Assembly: GCF_013415325.1 (NCBI RefSeq)
Contig: NZ_JACBYE010000039.1
Span: forward strand, 1-41,847
Length of the DNA stretch: 41,847 bases
Reading direction: 5' to 3'
Source of the DNA: Sanguibacter inulinus
Lineage (GTDB): Bacteria > Actinomycetota > Actinomycetes > Actinomycetales > Cellulomonadaceae
Below are positions 15,622 to 24,265 of the stretch, piece after piece (position 1 is the stretch's first letter; each line of letters opens with the position of its first letter). The translations under genes were made by a program, and so were the position numbers. The notes beneath the pieces were generated by a model that searched no databases, was not told the origin of the DNA, and saw only the letters and a list, made by a program, of their open reading frames with translations.

Positions 15622-17163
15622 TCAGGTCAGGACGTCGACGCCGAGGGCGCCAGTGGTCGGGGTCGTGGGTCGGGTGGTCTCGGGGAGCGTGGCCGCCGCG
15701 AGGGTGGCTGTGCGCTCGGCGCGGCTGCCGGCGCTGCCGTTCCCGCCGCGGGTGCCCTGCTGGCCTGCGCCCCAGTCGCCGGCGAGGCCGCCCTGCGACC
15801 TGTCGGAGTCACCGGCGAGGGTGAGCGAGGCGTTCATGCCTGTGCCCGCGAGGTCGCGGCGCAGGTCGGTGAGCAGCGCGCGCAGGCCCTCACGGCCCGC
15901 GTCGGTCGCACCGAGGAGCTCGATGCGCACGCCCGCCGCGCCGATGTGCGCCTTCACCTGGACGGGCCCGAGGCTGTCGGGCGTCACCTGCAGGGTGAGG
16001 GTGTGCTCGCCGGGGGCCGCGTGGCGCAGCGCGACGAGAGGTCCGCGGACCTGTTCGGCGAGGGACGGTGCCTGGGCGGCCACCGGGACCTGGGGTGCTG
16101 CGGCGACCCGCTCCCCCGGAGCGGTCGGCGTGAGCCCGGCGAGAGTCTGGGAGAACGTGCTCGTCGAGGAGGTCGTGCTCGCGGGCGCCGGGGCCGCGGC
16201 GGCGGCGCCACCGGCTGCGGTCTCGGCCGAGGCCGAGCCGGAGCCGCCCTGCGACAAGTCAGCGCCCTGGGCGGACGACGCGTCGGTCGCGGGCACCGGC
16301 ACAGCACCGCGTGCTGCGGCCGTGTCTGCCCCAGCGGCAGCCGGAGTCCCGGGACGAGCCGTCGTCGTGGTGTCTGCGGCGACCCCTCCCGCCGCGGCTC
16401 CAGCCTGGGCCGCGACCGGGGCGGACGACGCGACCTGCTGGTCGGCGGCCGGCGCGGTGGGCGCCTGCTGATCGGTGGCGGTGGCGGAGGCAGCGGCAGC
16501 AGCAGCCGCACCGGGTGCCGGTGCAGCCTGGACAGCCGGTGCCGGGACCTGGGCCGTCGCGTCGGTCTCGGCCCCGGTCGTCGCCGCCGGCGCAGCGGCC
16601 GACGCCTGCGGGTCGGCGACCACGACAGCCCCGGCCGCGGCGATCTGCTGGGCGAGGAGCGTGGCGGCGTCGACGGGCACGGCCGGGACCGTCACCGGGG
16701 CGACGGTCTCGCCCGTGGCACCGGTCGTCGGCGCAGCGTCGGTCGGGGCCGTCGCTCCGGTCGAGGTCGCGCCGTCGGTCGGCGCCGTGGTGCCGGTCGT
16801 GCCGGCGGACGCGGACGTCCCCTCGGACGGCTCGGTCGACCGGGTCGTCCCAGCCCCAGGCGTCCGGGGCTTCGGCATGCCGAGGTCGTGCCCCGGGCGC
16901 TCGCGCTGGAGCGTCGAGGGTCCACGGTCCGTCGAGAGCTCGCTGCGGCGCGGCTGCACGGCCTCGAGCCTGCGGGGCTGCACGGGCTCGGGGCGCTCGA
17001 CGGCGCGCTGGGCCGGGCGCCGCTGGTCGGCGGCCCTGTCGGTCTGCGAGCGGCTGAGCGCAGCCGCGAAGGCGTCGCCGCTGGACGACGACGCGCCACG
17101 CGGCGCTGAGGCCGGCTGGGCTCCGCGGACGCCGAGCGTCGAGAGGGTGGTCGGGGTGGTCAT
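15622..17163 (-). CDS. fliK: Flagellar hook-length control protein FliK
   Basis: FliK measures hook length and triggers the FlhB specificity switch. Of 513 residues, about 1-370 are low-complexity Ala/Thr/Pro/Gln, as expected for the ruler part. The C-terminal hook-length domain is present: APGEHTLTLQVTPDSLGPVQ, then VRIELLGATDAGREGLRALL and AGTGMNASLTLAGD. Its start overlaps the stop of the NlpC/P60 gene by four bases. Identification rests on the C-terminal domain and on position before flgD-flgE. Confidence 0.92.
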   Translation of the reverse strand: MTTPTTLSTLGVRGAQPASAPRGASSSSGDAFAAALSRSQTDRAADQRRPAQRAVERPEPVQPRRLEAVQPRRSELSTDRGPSTLQRERPGHDLGMPKPRTPGAGTTRSTEPSEGTSASAGTTGTTAPTDGATSTGATAPTDAAPTTGATGETVAPVTVPAVPVDAATLLAQQIAAAGAVVVADPQASAAAPAATTGAETDATAQVPAPAVQAAPAPGAAAAAAASATATDQQAPTAPAADQQVASSAPVAAQAGAAAGGVAADTTTTARPGTPAAAGADTAAARGAVPVPATDASSAQGADLSQGGSGSASAETAAGGAAAAAPAPASTTSSTSTFSQTLAGLTPTAPGERVAAAPQVPVAAQAPSLAEQVRGPLVALRHAAPGEHTLTLQVTPDSLGPVQVKAHIGAAGVRIELLGATDAGREGLRALLTDLRRDLAGTGMNASLTLAGDSDRSQGGLAGDWGAGQQGTRGGNGSAGSRAERTATLAAATLPETTRPTTPTTGALGVDVLT

Positions 17164-17930
17164 GCGGCATCTCCCAGGAGTGCGGTCATGGACGAGCGGT
17201 CGGCGGCGCTGCTGGCGAGCAGCTGCTCGACCTGGGCCGCGGTCGAGAGGGCGGGCGCTGCGGCCGCTGCGGTGGCGGCGGCCTCGGAGGCTGTCGGCAG
17301 GACGCGGCGGATGGCCGTCGGCGTCTCGTAGACGTCGCGCTCGCGCACCCTGTCTCCGGGCTTGGGTGCGTCGATCATGCGACCCTCACCGAGGTAGATG
17401 CCGATGTGCGAGCCGCCGTCGAAGACGAGCAGGTCGCCCGGCTCCGCCTGGTCGAGGGAGGCCACGGGGGTCCCCTGCGTCATCTGCTCGCGGGCGACGC
17501 GCGGCATGTCGACGCCGAGGGCCGAGAGCGAGAGCTTGACGAGGCCTGAGCAGTCGAGCCCCTGCGGGGTCGCGCCGCCCCACACGTAGGGGACGCCCAC
17601 GTACTTGCGGGCCTCGGCGACGAGGTCGGCGCCCGTCGGTCCGGTCGCCGACGCGGGTGCCGGGGCGACCGCGGCCGCACCCGAGAGCGCGGCGAGCTGG
17701 GTCGCGAAGTCCTGCGAGGTCCCGGTCGACGCCGAGGCACCGGTGAGGGCCTGGACGGCGGACGTCGTGCTCGTCGTCGCGAGGGAGGCACCGGCCGCAG
17801 ACGTCGCGGTCGAGGCCGACCCCGAGCCGAGCACCGCGACGCCCATCGCCTGCTGGGCGGTCGGCTGGGTCAGGCTGCGGATGCTCGACTGGATCTGGCT
17901 GATCCGGCCCATCGCCTCGACGGCGCTCAT
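17160..17930 (-). CDS. NlpC/P60 peptidoglycan hydrolase in the flagellar operon
   Basis: The 256-residue protein carries a C-terminal NlpC/P60 cysteine peptidase domain (about 100-205): YVGVPYVWGGATPQGLDCSG with the catalytic Cys at about 127, and GGSHIGIYLGEGRMIDAP with the catalytic His at about 175. The first 95 residues are Ala/Ser/Thr-rich; no classical signal peptide is visible, so export through the flagellar channel is possible. Position between fliJ and fliK, with 4-base overlaps on both sides, suggests it opens the cell wall for rod growth, the job of the FlgJ muramidase in other bacteria. That role is inferred. The start is ATG 17930; a longer reading runs into fliJ out of frame. 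Confidence 0.9.
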   Translation of the reverse strand: MSAVEAMGRISQIQSSIRSLTQPTAQQAMGVAVLGSGSASTATSAAGASLATTSTTSAVQALTGASASTGTSQDFATQLAALSGAAAVAPAPASATGPTGADLVAEARKYVGVPYVWGGATPQGLDCSGLVKLSLSALGVDMPRVAREQMTQGTPVASLDQAEPGDLLVFDGGSHIGIYLGEGRMIDAPKPGDRVRERDVYETPTAIRRVLPTASEAAATAAAAAPALSTAAQVEQLLASSAADRSSMTALLGDAA

Positions 17931-18397
17931 GACTCTCCTCGAGTTCCGTCGGTCGTGGGGGCTGCGGGGGCTGCGGGTGAGGCCGGGCCGGTCGAGCGGG
18001 ACCCGATCTCGTCGAGCACGATCTGCTCCTGGCGGAGGTCTTCGACAGCCTCGCGCTCGGCGTGCTTCTCGGAGAGCTTCTCGAGCGGCACGAGCTGGCG
18101 GCGAGTCTGGGTCCAGGCGTCCTCGCGGCGGGTCACCTCGATGCCGGCGAGCTCGGTCGCGGCACCGGCCTCGGAGGCGAGGCTGCGCAGCGCGGCGCGG
18201 GTGGCGACCGAGGACAACCAGGCACCGGCCTCTTCGACGGGGTCGAAGCCGTGGTCGGCGAGGGCCCCGTCGGCCCGGCTCTGACGCTGCGCGGCGGCGC
18301 GGCGCGCGGCGTGCGCGACGGCGAGGTCCGCGGCGGCCTGGTCTTCCTGCAGCTTGCGGAAGCGCAGCAGACCGGCGAGGCGGAAGGCGCGGCTCAT
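17927..18397 (-). CDS. fliJ: Flagellar export chaperone-like protein FliJ
   Basis: FliJ is a small coiled-coil protein of the export ATPase complex. The N-terminus (FRLAGLLRFRKLQEDQAAADLA) resembles the family start, and most of the chain is helical and charged (AWTQTRRQLVPLEKLSEKHA, then EREAVEDLRQEQIVLDE near the end). A Pro/Ala/Thr tail follows. The length of 156 residues is typical. Assignment rests on coiled-coil character and on the fliI-fliJ order, with a 4-base overlap. Confidence 0.88.
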   Translation of the reverse strand: MSRAFRLAGLLRFRKLQEDQAAADLAVAHAARRAAAQRQSRADGALADHGFDPVEEAGAWLSSVATRAALRSLASEAGAATELAGIEVTRREDAWTQTRRQLVPLEKLSEKHAEREAVEDLRQEQIVLDEIGSRSTGPASPAAPAAPTTDGTRGES

Positions 18398-19788
18398 GCG
18401 GCCACCCCCATGCCCTGCACGAGGCCGCGGAGCGCAGCCCAGGACTGCTCGGACGGCGCGGGCTCGTCCACGCCCTGCTGCAGGAATGCGTCGATCTGGC
18501 CCTGGTGGGCGAGGGCGGCGTCGACGAGAGGGTTGCTGCCCTGCACGTAGGCGCCGACGTCGACGAGGTCCTGGACCGCACGCCGGGCCGACATCACCTT
18601 GCGCAGGGCCGTCGCGTCGGCGCGCTGCTGCGGGCTGGTGACACGGGTCGCCACGCGCGAGATCGAGCCGAGGGCGTCGATGCTCGGGAAGTGCCCGGCG
18701 ACGGCGAGGCGCCTGTCGAGCACGACGTGGCCGTCGAGGATCGAGCGGGCCGCGTCGGCGATCGGCTCGTTGTGGTCGTCGCCGTCGACCAGGACCGTGT
18801 AGATGCCCGTGACAGAGCCGCGCGCGGAGGTGCCGGCACGCTCGAGGAGCTCGGCGAGGACCGAGAATGTGGAGGGCGGGTAGCCGCGGGTCGCGGGGGG
18901 CTCGCCGACCGACAGACCGATCTCGCGCTGGGCCATCGCCACACGGGTGAGCGAGTCCATCATGAGCACGACGTCCTGGCCGGCCTCGCGGAAGGACTCG
19001 GCGATCCGGGTCGCGACGAAGGCTGCACGCAGGCGGACGAGCGCGGGCTCGTCGGAGGTGGCGACCACGACGACAGACCGGGCCAGGCCCTCGGGCCCGA
19101 GGTCGTCCTCGAGGAACTCGCGGACCTCACGGCCACGCTCGCCGACGAGGGCGATCACGCTGATCGCCGCGTCGGTGCCGCGGGCCACCATCGAGAGGAG
19201 CGTCGACTTGCCGACACCCGAGCCTGCGAACAGGCCCATGCGCTGGCCGCGGCCCACGGTGGTGAGGGTGTCCAGGGTGCGCACGCCGAGGGTGAGCGGC
19301 TGCGCGACGCGCTGACGCTCGAGGGGGTGCGGCGCCTTGCCGTCGAGCGGCACGGAGGACGTCCCGACGAGCGGGCCCTTGCCGTCGAGCGGACGACCGA
19401 GACCGTCCACGACGCGGCCCAGCAGACCGGCGCCGACGGGGACCTGGAGCGCGCCGCCTGTCGTGCGGGCCTGGAGCCCGGGGCGGATGCCGCGCATCGC
19501 GCCGAGGGGCATGCAGCGGGCCGTGGACCCGGTGACGGCCACGACCTCGGCGAGCATCGACGCAGACTCGGGCGAGGAGCCGCGGCCCTTCTCGCCGAGG
19601 GTGAGGACGTCACCGAGGGCGCAGTCGAGACCGACCACGTCCAGGGACAGACCGACGGCCGCGCTGACCTGGCCGACCCGCTCGGGCCGCGCCGCGCCCA
19701 GCACGCCGGACCAGGCGGCCGCGGCCGACGGGGTCGGGTGCGGGGCCGTCGTCGCGGACCGCTCGGCGGTCGCCAGGTCGGCGGTCAT
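18394..19788 (-). CDS. fliI: Flagellar export ATPase FliI
   Basis: FliI is the F1-beta-like hexameric ATPase at the export gate. Walker A is AGSGVGKSTL (GSGVGKST at residues 189-196), Walker B is VVLMMDSLTRVA, and the family stretch LVGERGREVREFLEDD lies between them. Other signatures include EPPATRGYPPSTFSVLAELLERAG and GRVVDGLGRPLDGKG. The length of 464 residues is normal. The start overlaps the fliH stop by four bases. Confidence 0.97.
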   Translation of the reverse strand: MTADLATAERSATTAPHPTPSAAAAWSGVLGAARPERVGQVSAAVGLSLDVVGLDCALGDVLTLGEKGRGSSPESASMLAEVVAVTGSTARCMPLGAMRGIRPGLQARTTGGALQVPVGAGLLGRVVDGLGRPLDGKGPLVGTSSVPLDGKAPHPLERQRVAQPLTLGVRTLDTLTTVGRGQRMGLFAGSGVGKSTLLSMVARGTDAAISVIALVGERGREVREFLEDDLGPEGLARSVVVVATSDEPALVRLRAAFVATRIAESFREAGQDVVLMMDSLTRVAMAQREIGLSVGEPPATRGYPPSTFSVLAELLERAGTSARGSVTGIYTVLVDGDDHNEPIADAARSILDGHVVLDRRLAVAGHFPSIDALGSISRVATRVTSPQQRADATALRKVMSARRAVQDLVDVGAYVQGSNPLVDAALAHQGQIDAFLQQGVDEPAPSEQSWAALRGLVQGMGVAA

Positions 19789-20444
19789 CGGGGCTCGTCC
19801 GAGGGGACGAGCTCGACGCTCGTGCGCAGCGCCTCGACGGCGCGGGTGAAGGCCACCTCGATGCGGGCGTCGAAGAACCCGCCCTCGAAGGTGCTCACGG
19901 CGTCGCCGCGGGACAGCGAGGGGTCGGCCACGAGGACCACACCGTCGAGGGACGGCAGGTCCTGCGTGCCGCGGGCGCTCTCGGCGGCGCGGACCGCAGC
20001 GAGGTCGGCGGGGTGCAGACGGACCGTCTGCACCTGGACGTCGTGCGGGACGTCGAGGGCGCGGGCGAGCGCCGCACGGGCCGACCGCTCGGTGTCGGCG
20101 AGCTCGGTCGCCAGGACAGCGCGGGCCAGCTCGACGGCACCCGTGTAGAGGAGACCGCGGGCGTCGTCGAGGACCGGGATCACCCGCGCCGCAGCACCGT
20201 GCGCGGCACGGTTGAGCACGGCGACGGCTGCGGCGTGCTCGGCGGTGCGGGCGGCCTCGGCCGCGCGCGCCTCGGCGACCAGGCGCTGGTGCAGCGTCTC
20301 GGTCGCCGCGGCTGCGGCCCGGCTGCCGGCCGCGAAGCCGGCAGCGTAGCCGGCCACGCGGGCCCGCTCCTGGGTGTCGCGGACACGGTGGTCCTCGACG
20401 ACTGTGAGCCTGGCGGAGCCGAAGGTGGGGGCGTCAGGACACAT
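19785..20444 (-). CDS. fliH: Flagellar export ATPase regulator FliH
   Basis: FliH binds FliI as a dimer and tethers it to the C-ring. The ATG at 20444 (MCPDAPTFGSARLTVVED) gives 219 residues and overlaps the end of fliG by 11 bases; a longer reading would run far into fliG. The central part is a long Ala-rich helix with the AGYAAGFAAGSRAAA pattern common in FliH/YscL. The C-terminal domain has VRLHPADLAAVRAA and LVADPSLSRGDAVSTFEGGFFDARIE, the conserved end of the family. Confidence 0.92.
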   Translation of the reverse strand: MCPDAPTFGSARLTVVEDHRVRDTQERARVAGYAAGFAAGSRAAAAATETLHQRLVAEARAAEAARTAEHAAAVAVLNRAAHGAAARVIPVLDDARGLLYTGAVELARAVLATELADTERSARAALARALDVPHDVQVQTVRLHPADLAAVRAAESARGTQDLPSLDGVVLVADPSLSRGDAVSTFEGGFFDARIEVAFTRAVEALRTSVELVPSDEPR

Positions 20445-21447
20445 ACTCGTCCTCGCCCTCGCGGCGGATGACGATCTGGCCGCTCTCCTCGAGGCGTCGG
20501 ATGACCTGGACGATCTCCGCCCGTGCCTCCTCGACCTGCGACATGCGGACGGCACCGAGCAGCTCGATCTCCTCGAGCAGGTTCTCGCTCGCACGCTCGG
20601 ACAGGTTGCGGAGCACGGCGTCGCGCTCCCCCGGGCCAGCACCCTTGAGGGCGAGGGCCAGGTTCGCAGACTCCACGCCGCGCAGCACGAGCTGGAGCGC
20701 GCGGTCTTCGAGCAGCACGATGTCGGCGAAGACGAACATGCGCGAGCGCACCTCTTCGGCGAGCTCGACGTCGCGGGTCTCGAGTCCTTCGAGGATGAGC
20801 TTCTCGGTGCCCGGGTCGGCGCGGTTGATGATCTCCACGAGAGGACCGACACCACCCACGGCCGAGGTCTCCCGCGGGGTGAGGACGGCCGAGGCCTTCT
20901 TGTGCAGGGAGTCGGCGACGACCATGACGACGTCGGGCGCGGCACGCTCCATGAGCGCGATGCGGTGCGCGACCTCGCCCTGGGTCTCGTTGGGCAGCCC
21001 GGCGAGGATCGCCGATGCGTGCTCGGGACGCAGGTGCGCGAGCACGAGGGCCATCGTCTGCGGGTGCTCGCCGTTGAGGAGCGCGAGGACCTGGCGGGCG
21101 TCGGCCTGCTGGAGGAACTCGAAGGGCTGGCCGGCCATGCTCGTGGCGAGACGGTCGAGGAGCTCTTGCGCCTTGACGCCGCCCATCGAGGCCTCGAGGA
21201 GCTGCTGGGCGAATCCGAGGCCGCCGTTGCTGATGCTCGAGCCGCCACCGAGGGTCACCGCGTGGAACTCGGCGATGACCTCGTCGGCCATGTCGCGGTC
21301 GACCCGCTCCATGCGCAGGATCTCGGCGGTGAGCTCTTCGATCGACTGCTCGTCGAGCTGGGCCATCACCTTGGCCGCACGGTCGCGGCCGATCTGCATG
21401 AGGACGAGGGCGGCCTTCTGGGTCCCGGTCAGGGTCGCGGTGCTCAT
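20434..21447 (-). CDS. fliG: Flagellar motor switch protein FliG
   Basis: FliG couples the stator to the rotor. All three domains are seen in 337 residues: LTGTQKAALVLMQIGRDRAA at the N-terminus; the middle domain EHPQTMALVLAHLRPEHAS; and the torque domain with MFVFADIVLLEDRALQLVLRG and LALALKGAGPGERDAVLRNL, which keeps the charged face. It ends VIRRLEESGQIVIRREGEDE. It overlaps fliF by four bases (ATGA). Confidence 0.97.
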   Translation of the reverse strand: MSTATLTGTQKAALVLMQIGRDRAAKVMAQLDEQSIEELTAEILRMERVDRDMADEVIAEFHAVTLGGGSSISNGGLGFAQQLLEASMGGVKAQELLDRLATSMAGQPFEFLQQADARQVLALLNGEHPQTMALVLAHLRPEHASAILAGLPNETQGEVAHRIALMERAAPDVVMVVADSLHKKASAVLTPRETSAVGGVGPLVEIINRADPGTEKLILEGLETRDVELAEEVRSRMFVFADIVLLEDRALQLVLRGVESANLALALKGAGPGERDAVLRNLSERASENLLEEIELLGAVRMSQVEEARAEIVQVIRRLEESGQIVIRREGEDEYVS

Positions 21448-23042
21448 ACGGAGGACCTCTGGTCCATCCAGCCGCGGAGCAGCTCGGCAACCTGCTCAGG
21501 CTGCTCGTCGACGAGGAGGGCCACGTCGTTGCGCTTGCGCTCGATGCTGATCTGCTCGGCCGAGGGGAGCTCGGGGACCTCGGGCAGCTCGAGGAGCTGG
21601 GTGTCGAGGTCGGCGGGCTCGAGCGCCAGCGGCTCGTCCATGATCGGCAGGTCACCGAGGTCGAGGGACTCGCGCGGGTCGGCACGGTTGCGGTTGCGGC
21701 GGGCCAGGAAGATCGCGAGCAGGATCACCGCGAGCAGCGCGGCGCCGGCGATGATGAGGGTGCGCATCATCTGGCTTCGTGCGGCGGCCTCGTCGGCGGC
21801 CGCGGCGGCGTCGAGGGCGGCCTGGGCCGACTCGGCGCTCGAGGTGTCGAAGGGCATCTGCGAGACGGTCACGACGTCGCCGCGTGCCTCGTCGAAGCCG
21901 GAGGCGGAAGAGACCATCGCCTGCAGCTGGGCCATGTCGACCGCAGCGGCAGCGGCCGCGTCGACGGCCACGGAGACCGACTGACGACGGACCGTGCCGG
22001 GCGCCGTGACGGTGTGCTCGGTGAGCTTGTCGACGGCGTTGTTGGCCTCGTTGGTCTCGTTGGTGTAGCTGCCGTCACCGGCGCCCTCGCCGACGGGGAC
22101 CTGGATGTTGTCAGGTCCGAGCACGCCCGTCGCGGGGTTGCCGGTGCCTGTGTAGTTCTCCGTCGTGCTGCGCTCGGTGAGCGGGAGGACGCCCTCGGCG
22201 CTCGAGAAGGACTCCTGGGTCCGCTCGGTCGCGTCGTAGTCGAGGTCGGCCGTGACGGTGACGACGGCCTTGCCCTGCCCGACGATCGGCTCGAGCATCG
22301 ACTGGATCGAGTCAGCGACCCGCTGCTCGTACTCGACGGTCTGCTTGTTGGCGCCGCCGGCGGCGAGGCCGGTCCCGACGGCGGAGAGCACGGTGCCCGA
22401 GGCGTCGATGACGGCGACGTCGGTCGCCTTCATGCCCTCGACGCTCGCCGAGACGAGGTTGACGATCGACTGCACCTGGTCGTCGGTCAGCGTGACGCCG
22501 GAGCGGGTCTTGACGAAGACCGACGCCGTCGGGTCGGTCGCCTCGTCGACGAAGACCGACTCGGCCGGCATCGCGAGCTTGACCGTCGCGAGCTCGACGC
22601 CCTCCATGGAGGAGACCGTCTTGCCCATCTCGCCCTCGAGGGCGCGCTTGTACGTGACGTCCTGCTGGAACTCCGAGGAGGTCATGCCCATGTCGTCGAG
22701 CAGCGAGTAGCCGCCGTCGGCCGAGGGGGACATCCCGCTCGCCGCGACCTTGAGGCGCATGTCGTAGACCGACTCGGTCGGGACCAGGACGGTCGAGCCG
22801 CCGTTGGTCAGCTGGTACTTGACGCCCTGGGTGGTGAGCTGGTCGACGATCGCGCTGGCGTCGGCCGGTGCGAGGTCGGTGTAGAGCGGGGAGAACTGGG
22901 GACGGTTGAACCACATGCTCAGGGCGACGACGCCGACGACGGCGACCGCGAGGCCGATGAGCGCGAGGGTGCGCTGGGCGACCGTGAACTCACGGATGGA
23001 CGAGGTGACCCGGCCCAGCGCGGAGGTGATCTGCTGCGGCAT
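21444..23042 (-). CDS. fliF: Flagellar MS-ring protein FliF
   Basis: FliF builds the MS ring in the cytoplasmic membrane. A first membrane helix (about 25-45, TLALIGLAVAVVGVVALSMW) is followed by the YscJ-like ring domain (RPQFSPLYTDLAPADASAIV, YSLLDDMGMTSSEFQQDV, LEGEMGKTVSSMEGVELA, MPAESVFVDE). The second helix is near residue 440 (LIIAGAALLAVILLAIFLAR), and the FliG-binding C-terminus is ERKRNDVALLVDEQPEQVAE. The length of 532 residues is normal. Its start shares one base with the fliE stop. Confidence 0.97.
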   Translation of the reverse strand: MPQQITSALGRVTSSIREFTVAQRTLALIGLAVAVVGVVALSMWFNRPQFSPLYTDLAPADASAIVDQLTTQGVKYQLTNGGSTVLVPTESVYDMRLKVAASGMSPSADGGYSLLDDMGMTSSEFQQDVTYKRALEGEMGKTVSSMEGVELATVKLAMPAESVFVDEATDPTASVFVKTRSGVTLTDDQVQSIVNLVSASVEGMKATDVAVIDASGTVLSAVGTGLAAGGANKQTVEYEQRVADSIQSMLEPIVGQGKAVVTVTADLDYDATERTQESFSSAEGVLPLTERSTTENYTGTGNPATGVLGPDNIQVPVGEGAGDGSYTNETNEANNAVDKLTEHTVTAPGTVRRQSVSVAVDAAAAAAVDMAQLQAMVSSASGFDEARGDVVTVSQMPFDTSSAESAQAALDAAAAADEAAARSQMMRTLIIAGAALLAVILLAIFLARRNRNRADPRESLDLGDLPIMDEPLALEPADLDTQLLELPEVPELPSAEQISIERKRNDVALLVDEQPEQVAELLRGWMDQRSSV

Positions 23043-23383
23043 CAGGCCTGCATCCTCATGATCTCGGAGAAGGCCTCGACGGCCTTGTTGCGGACGGCGG
23101 CGGTGAGCTCGAGGGTCACCTTCGCCTCGGTCGAGGCGATCGTGTAGTCGTGGATGTCGTCGAGGTCACCGGTGACGGCCTTGACCGCGAGGGCGTTCGA
23201 GGTGTCCTGGAGCGACTGCAGGTTCGAGACCGCGCCCGTGAGGACGTTCCCGAAGGCGTTCGAGGTCTCGGCGGTGCCCGAGGTGCTGGGCACCCCGATG
23301 ACGTCGGGGCCCGACAGGTAGCCGGTCGGCGAGACGCCGCCGGCGCCGGAGAGGGAGATTCCCTCGATCGCAGGGATGCTCAT
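23042..23383 (-). CDS. fliE: Flagellar hook-basal body protein FliE
   Basis: FliE links the MS ring to the proximal rod. The 113-residue protein has the family core in its C-terminal two thirds: FGNVLTGAVSNLQSLQDTSNA, then LDDIHDYTIASTEAKVTLEL and VRNKAVEAFSEIMRMQ. The ATG at 23383 shares one base with the flgC stop (TGATG). A longer reading upstream overlaps flgC and is not used. Confidence 0.95.
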   Translation of the reverse strand: MSIPAIEGISLSGAGGVSPTGYLSGPDVIGVPSTSGTAETSNAFGNVLTGAVSNLQSLQDTSNALAVKAVTGDLDDIHDYTIASTEAKVTLELTAAVRNKAVEAFSEIMRMQA

Positions 23384-23787
23384 CAGCCTCGTCCGATCTG
23401 CAGTGCTGCTTCGTAGGTGGCCTTCGCGCGGTCGACGACCGACGCGTTCGCCTGGTAGCCGCGCTGGGCCATGATCATCTGGGACATCTGCCCGGCCATG
23501 TCGACCTCGGGGTACTTGACGTAGCCCTCGCCGTCGGCGAGCGGGTGGTCGGGCTCGTAGACCATCCGGCCCTCGGCGCTGCCGAGCTCGATGCCGGCGA
23601 CCTGGACGCCCTGGCCGTTCTCGGGGTAGCCGACCGCGCTCGCCACGACGTAGCGGGCCTGGAAGGCCGCCTCGTCGGAGGGGCGGACGGTGTTGATGTT
23701 GGCGAGGTTGTCGCTCACCGCGTCGAGCCACTTGCGGTTGACGGTCATGCCTGTGCTGGCGATGCCGATCGCTCCGAAGGTTGTCAT
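23383..23787 (-). CDS. flgC: Flagellar proximal rod protein FlgC
   Basis: FlgC is a proximal rod subunit. The N-terminal rod motif is ASTGMTVNRKWLDAVSDNLANI, followed by NTVRPSDEAAFQARYVV; the C-terminal motif is VDMAGQMSQMIMAQRGYQANA and ASVVDRAKATYEAALQI. The length of 134 residues is typical. The ATG at 23787 shares one base with the flgB stop. Confidence 0.96.
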   Translation of the reverse strand: MTTFGAIGIASTGMTVNRKWLDAVSDNLANINTVRPSDEAAFQARYVVASAVGYPENGQGVQVAGIELGSAEGRMVYEPDHPLADGEGYVKYPEVDMAGQMSQMIMAQRGYQANASVVDRAKATYEAALQIGRG

Positions 23788-24128
23788 CAGCTGGTCCTCA
23801 TGGCTGTTCGGAGGGACGAGAAGGTGCCGTCCACCGCTTGGGTGGCCAGCTGGTAGCGCAGGTTGGTGTCGACGTTGAGCAACGTCTCCGCGTCGAGGTT
23901 GACGTTGTTGCCGTCGAGACGCGTGGGCTCGAGGGAGCGGGCCTCGGTGGGCTTGGCCGCACCGGTGCCGCGGCGTACCGCGGAGGCGAGCTCGCTCTCG
24001 AAGGAGACACGGCCCGCGAGGTAGTTCGGGGTGTTGATGTTCGCGACGTTGTTCGCGATCACCCGCTGGCGCAGGGCAAGGCCGTCCAGAGCGCTGTTGA
24101 GCGCGACGAAGGTCACTGAATCGAACAC
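23787..24128 (-). CDS. flgB: Flagellar proximal rod protein FlgB
   Basis: FlgB is a proximal rod subunit. The family N-terminus reads FVALNSALDGLALRQRVIAN, then NVANINTPNYLAGRVSFESEL; the C-terminus is NVNLDAETLLNVDTNLRYQL. I chose the GTG at 24128 because GGGGAT lies six bases upstream; a GTG at 24140 would add four residues without a ribosome binding site. The leader from the inferred start near 24197 is about 70 bases. First gene of a 12-gene operon that runs to flgE. Confidence 0.93.
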   Translation of the reverse strand: MFDSVTFVALNSALDGLALRQRVIANNVANINTPNYLAGRVSFESELASAVRRGTGAAKPTEARSLEPTRLDGNNVNLDAETLLNVDTNLRYQLATQAVDGTFSSLRTAMRTS

Positions 24129-24202
24129 GACTATCCCCACGTGATGGTGACTGATCGGCCGATCCATGGCCTCCTGCGCGAGCCTTCCTGGCTCGTAAAG
24201 CA

Positions 24203-24230
24203 CTATCGTCAGGTCCTCGCAACCCATGAG
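24203..24230 (-). promoter_or_regulatory. FliA/sigma-28-type promoter of the flgB-flgE operon
   Basis: Minus-strand CTCA (24230-24227), a 16-base spacer, then GACGATAG (24210-24203), preceded by GAGAAAACC. The promoter lies between the upstream FliT-like gene and flgB. Confidence 0.75.
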
Positions 24231-24235
24231 GGTTT

Positions 24236-24253
24236 TCTCACCCCCGGGTGAGA
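24236..24253. promoter_or_regulatory. Perfect palindrome TCTCACCC-CC-GGGTGAGA abutting the flgB promoter
   Basis: Two 8-base arms separated by two bases, ending six bases upstream of the -35 CTCA. The position suits an activator or repressor site. The half-site GGGTGA recurs at several other flagellar promoters of this window. No regulator is identified. Confidence 0.45.
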
Positions 24254-24265
24254 GGACCTGTTCTT

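Noticed and set aside
17160-18581. A long minus-strand frame that would fuse the NlpC/P60 protein to an extra N-terminal region
   Set aside because: The extra part is fliJ/fliI read out of frame (Arg/Pro/Ala-rich). The ATG at 17930 with an ATGA overlap to fliJ gives a clean start.
17605-20148. An 847-codon open frame on the plus strand opposite the NlpC/P60 gene, fliJ, fliI and fliH
   Set aside because: Antisense of four recognised flagellar genes; no domain in the translation and no ribosome binding site.
19785-21248. A 487-codon frame that would extend FliH upstream through fliG
   Set aside because: The upstream part is fliG in another frame; ATG 20444 gives a normal-length FliH.
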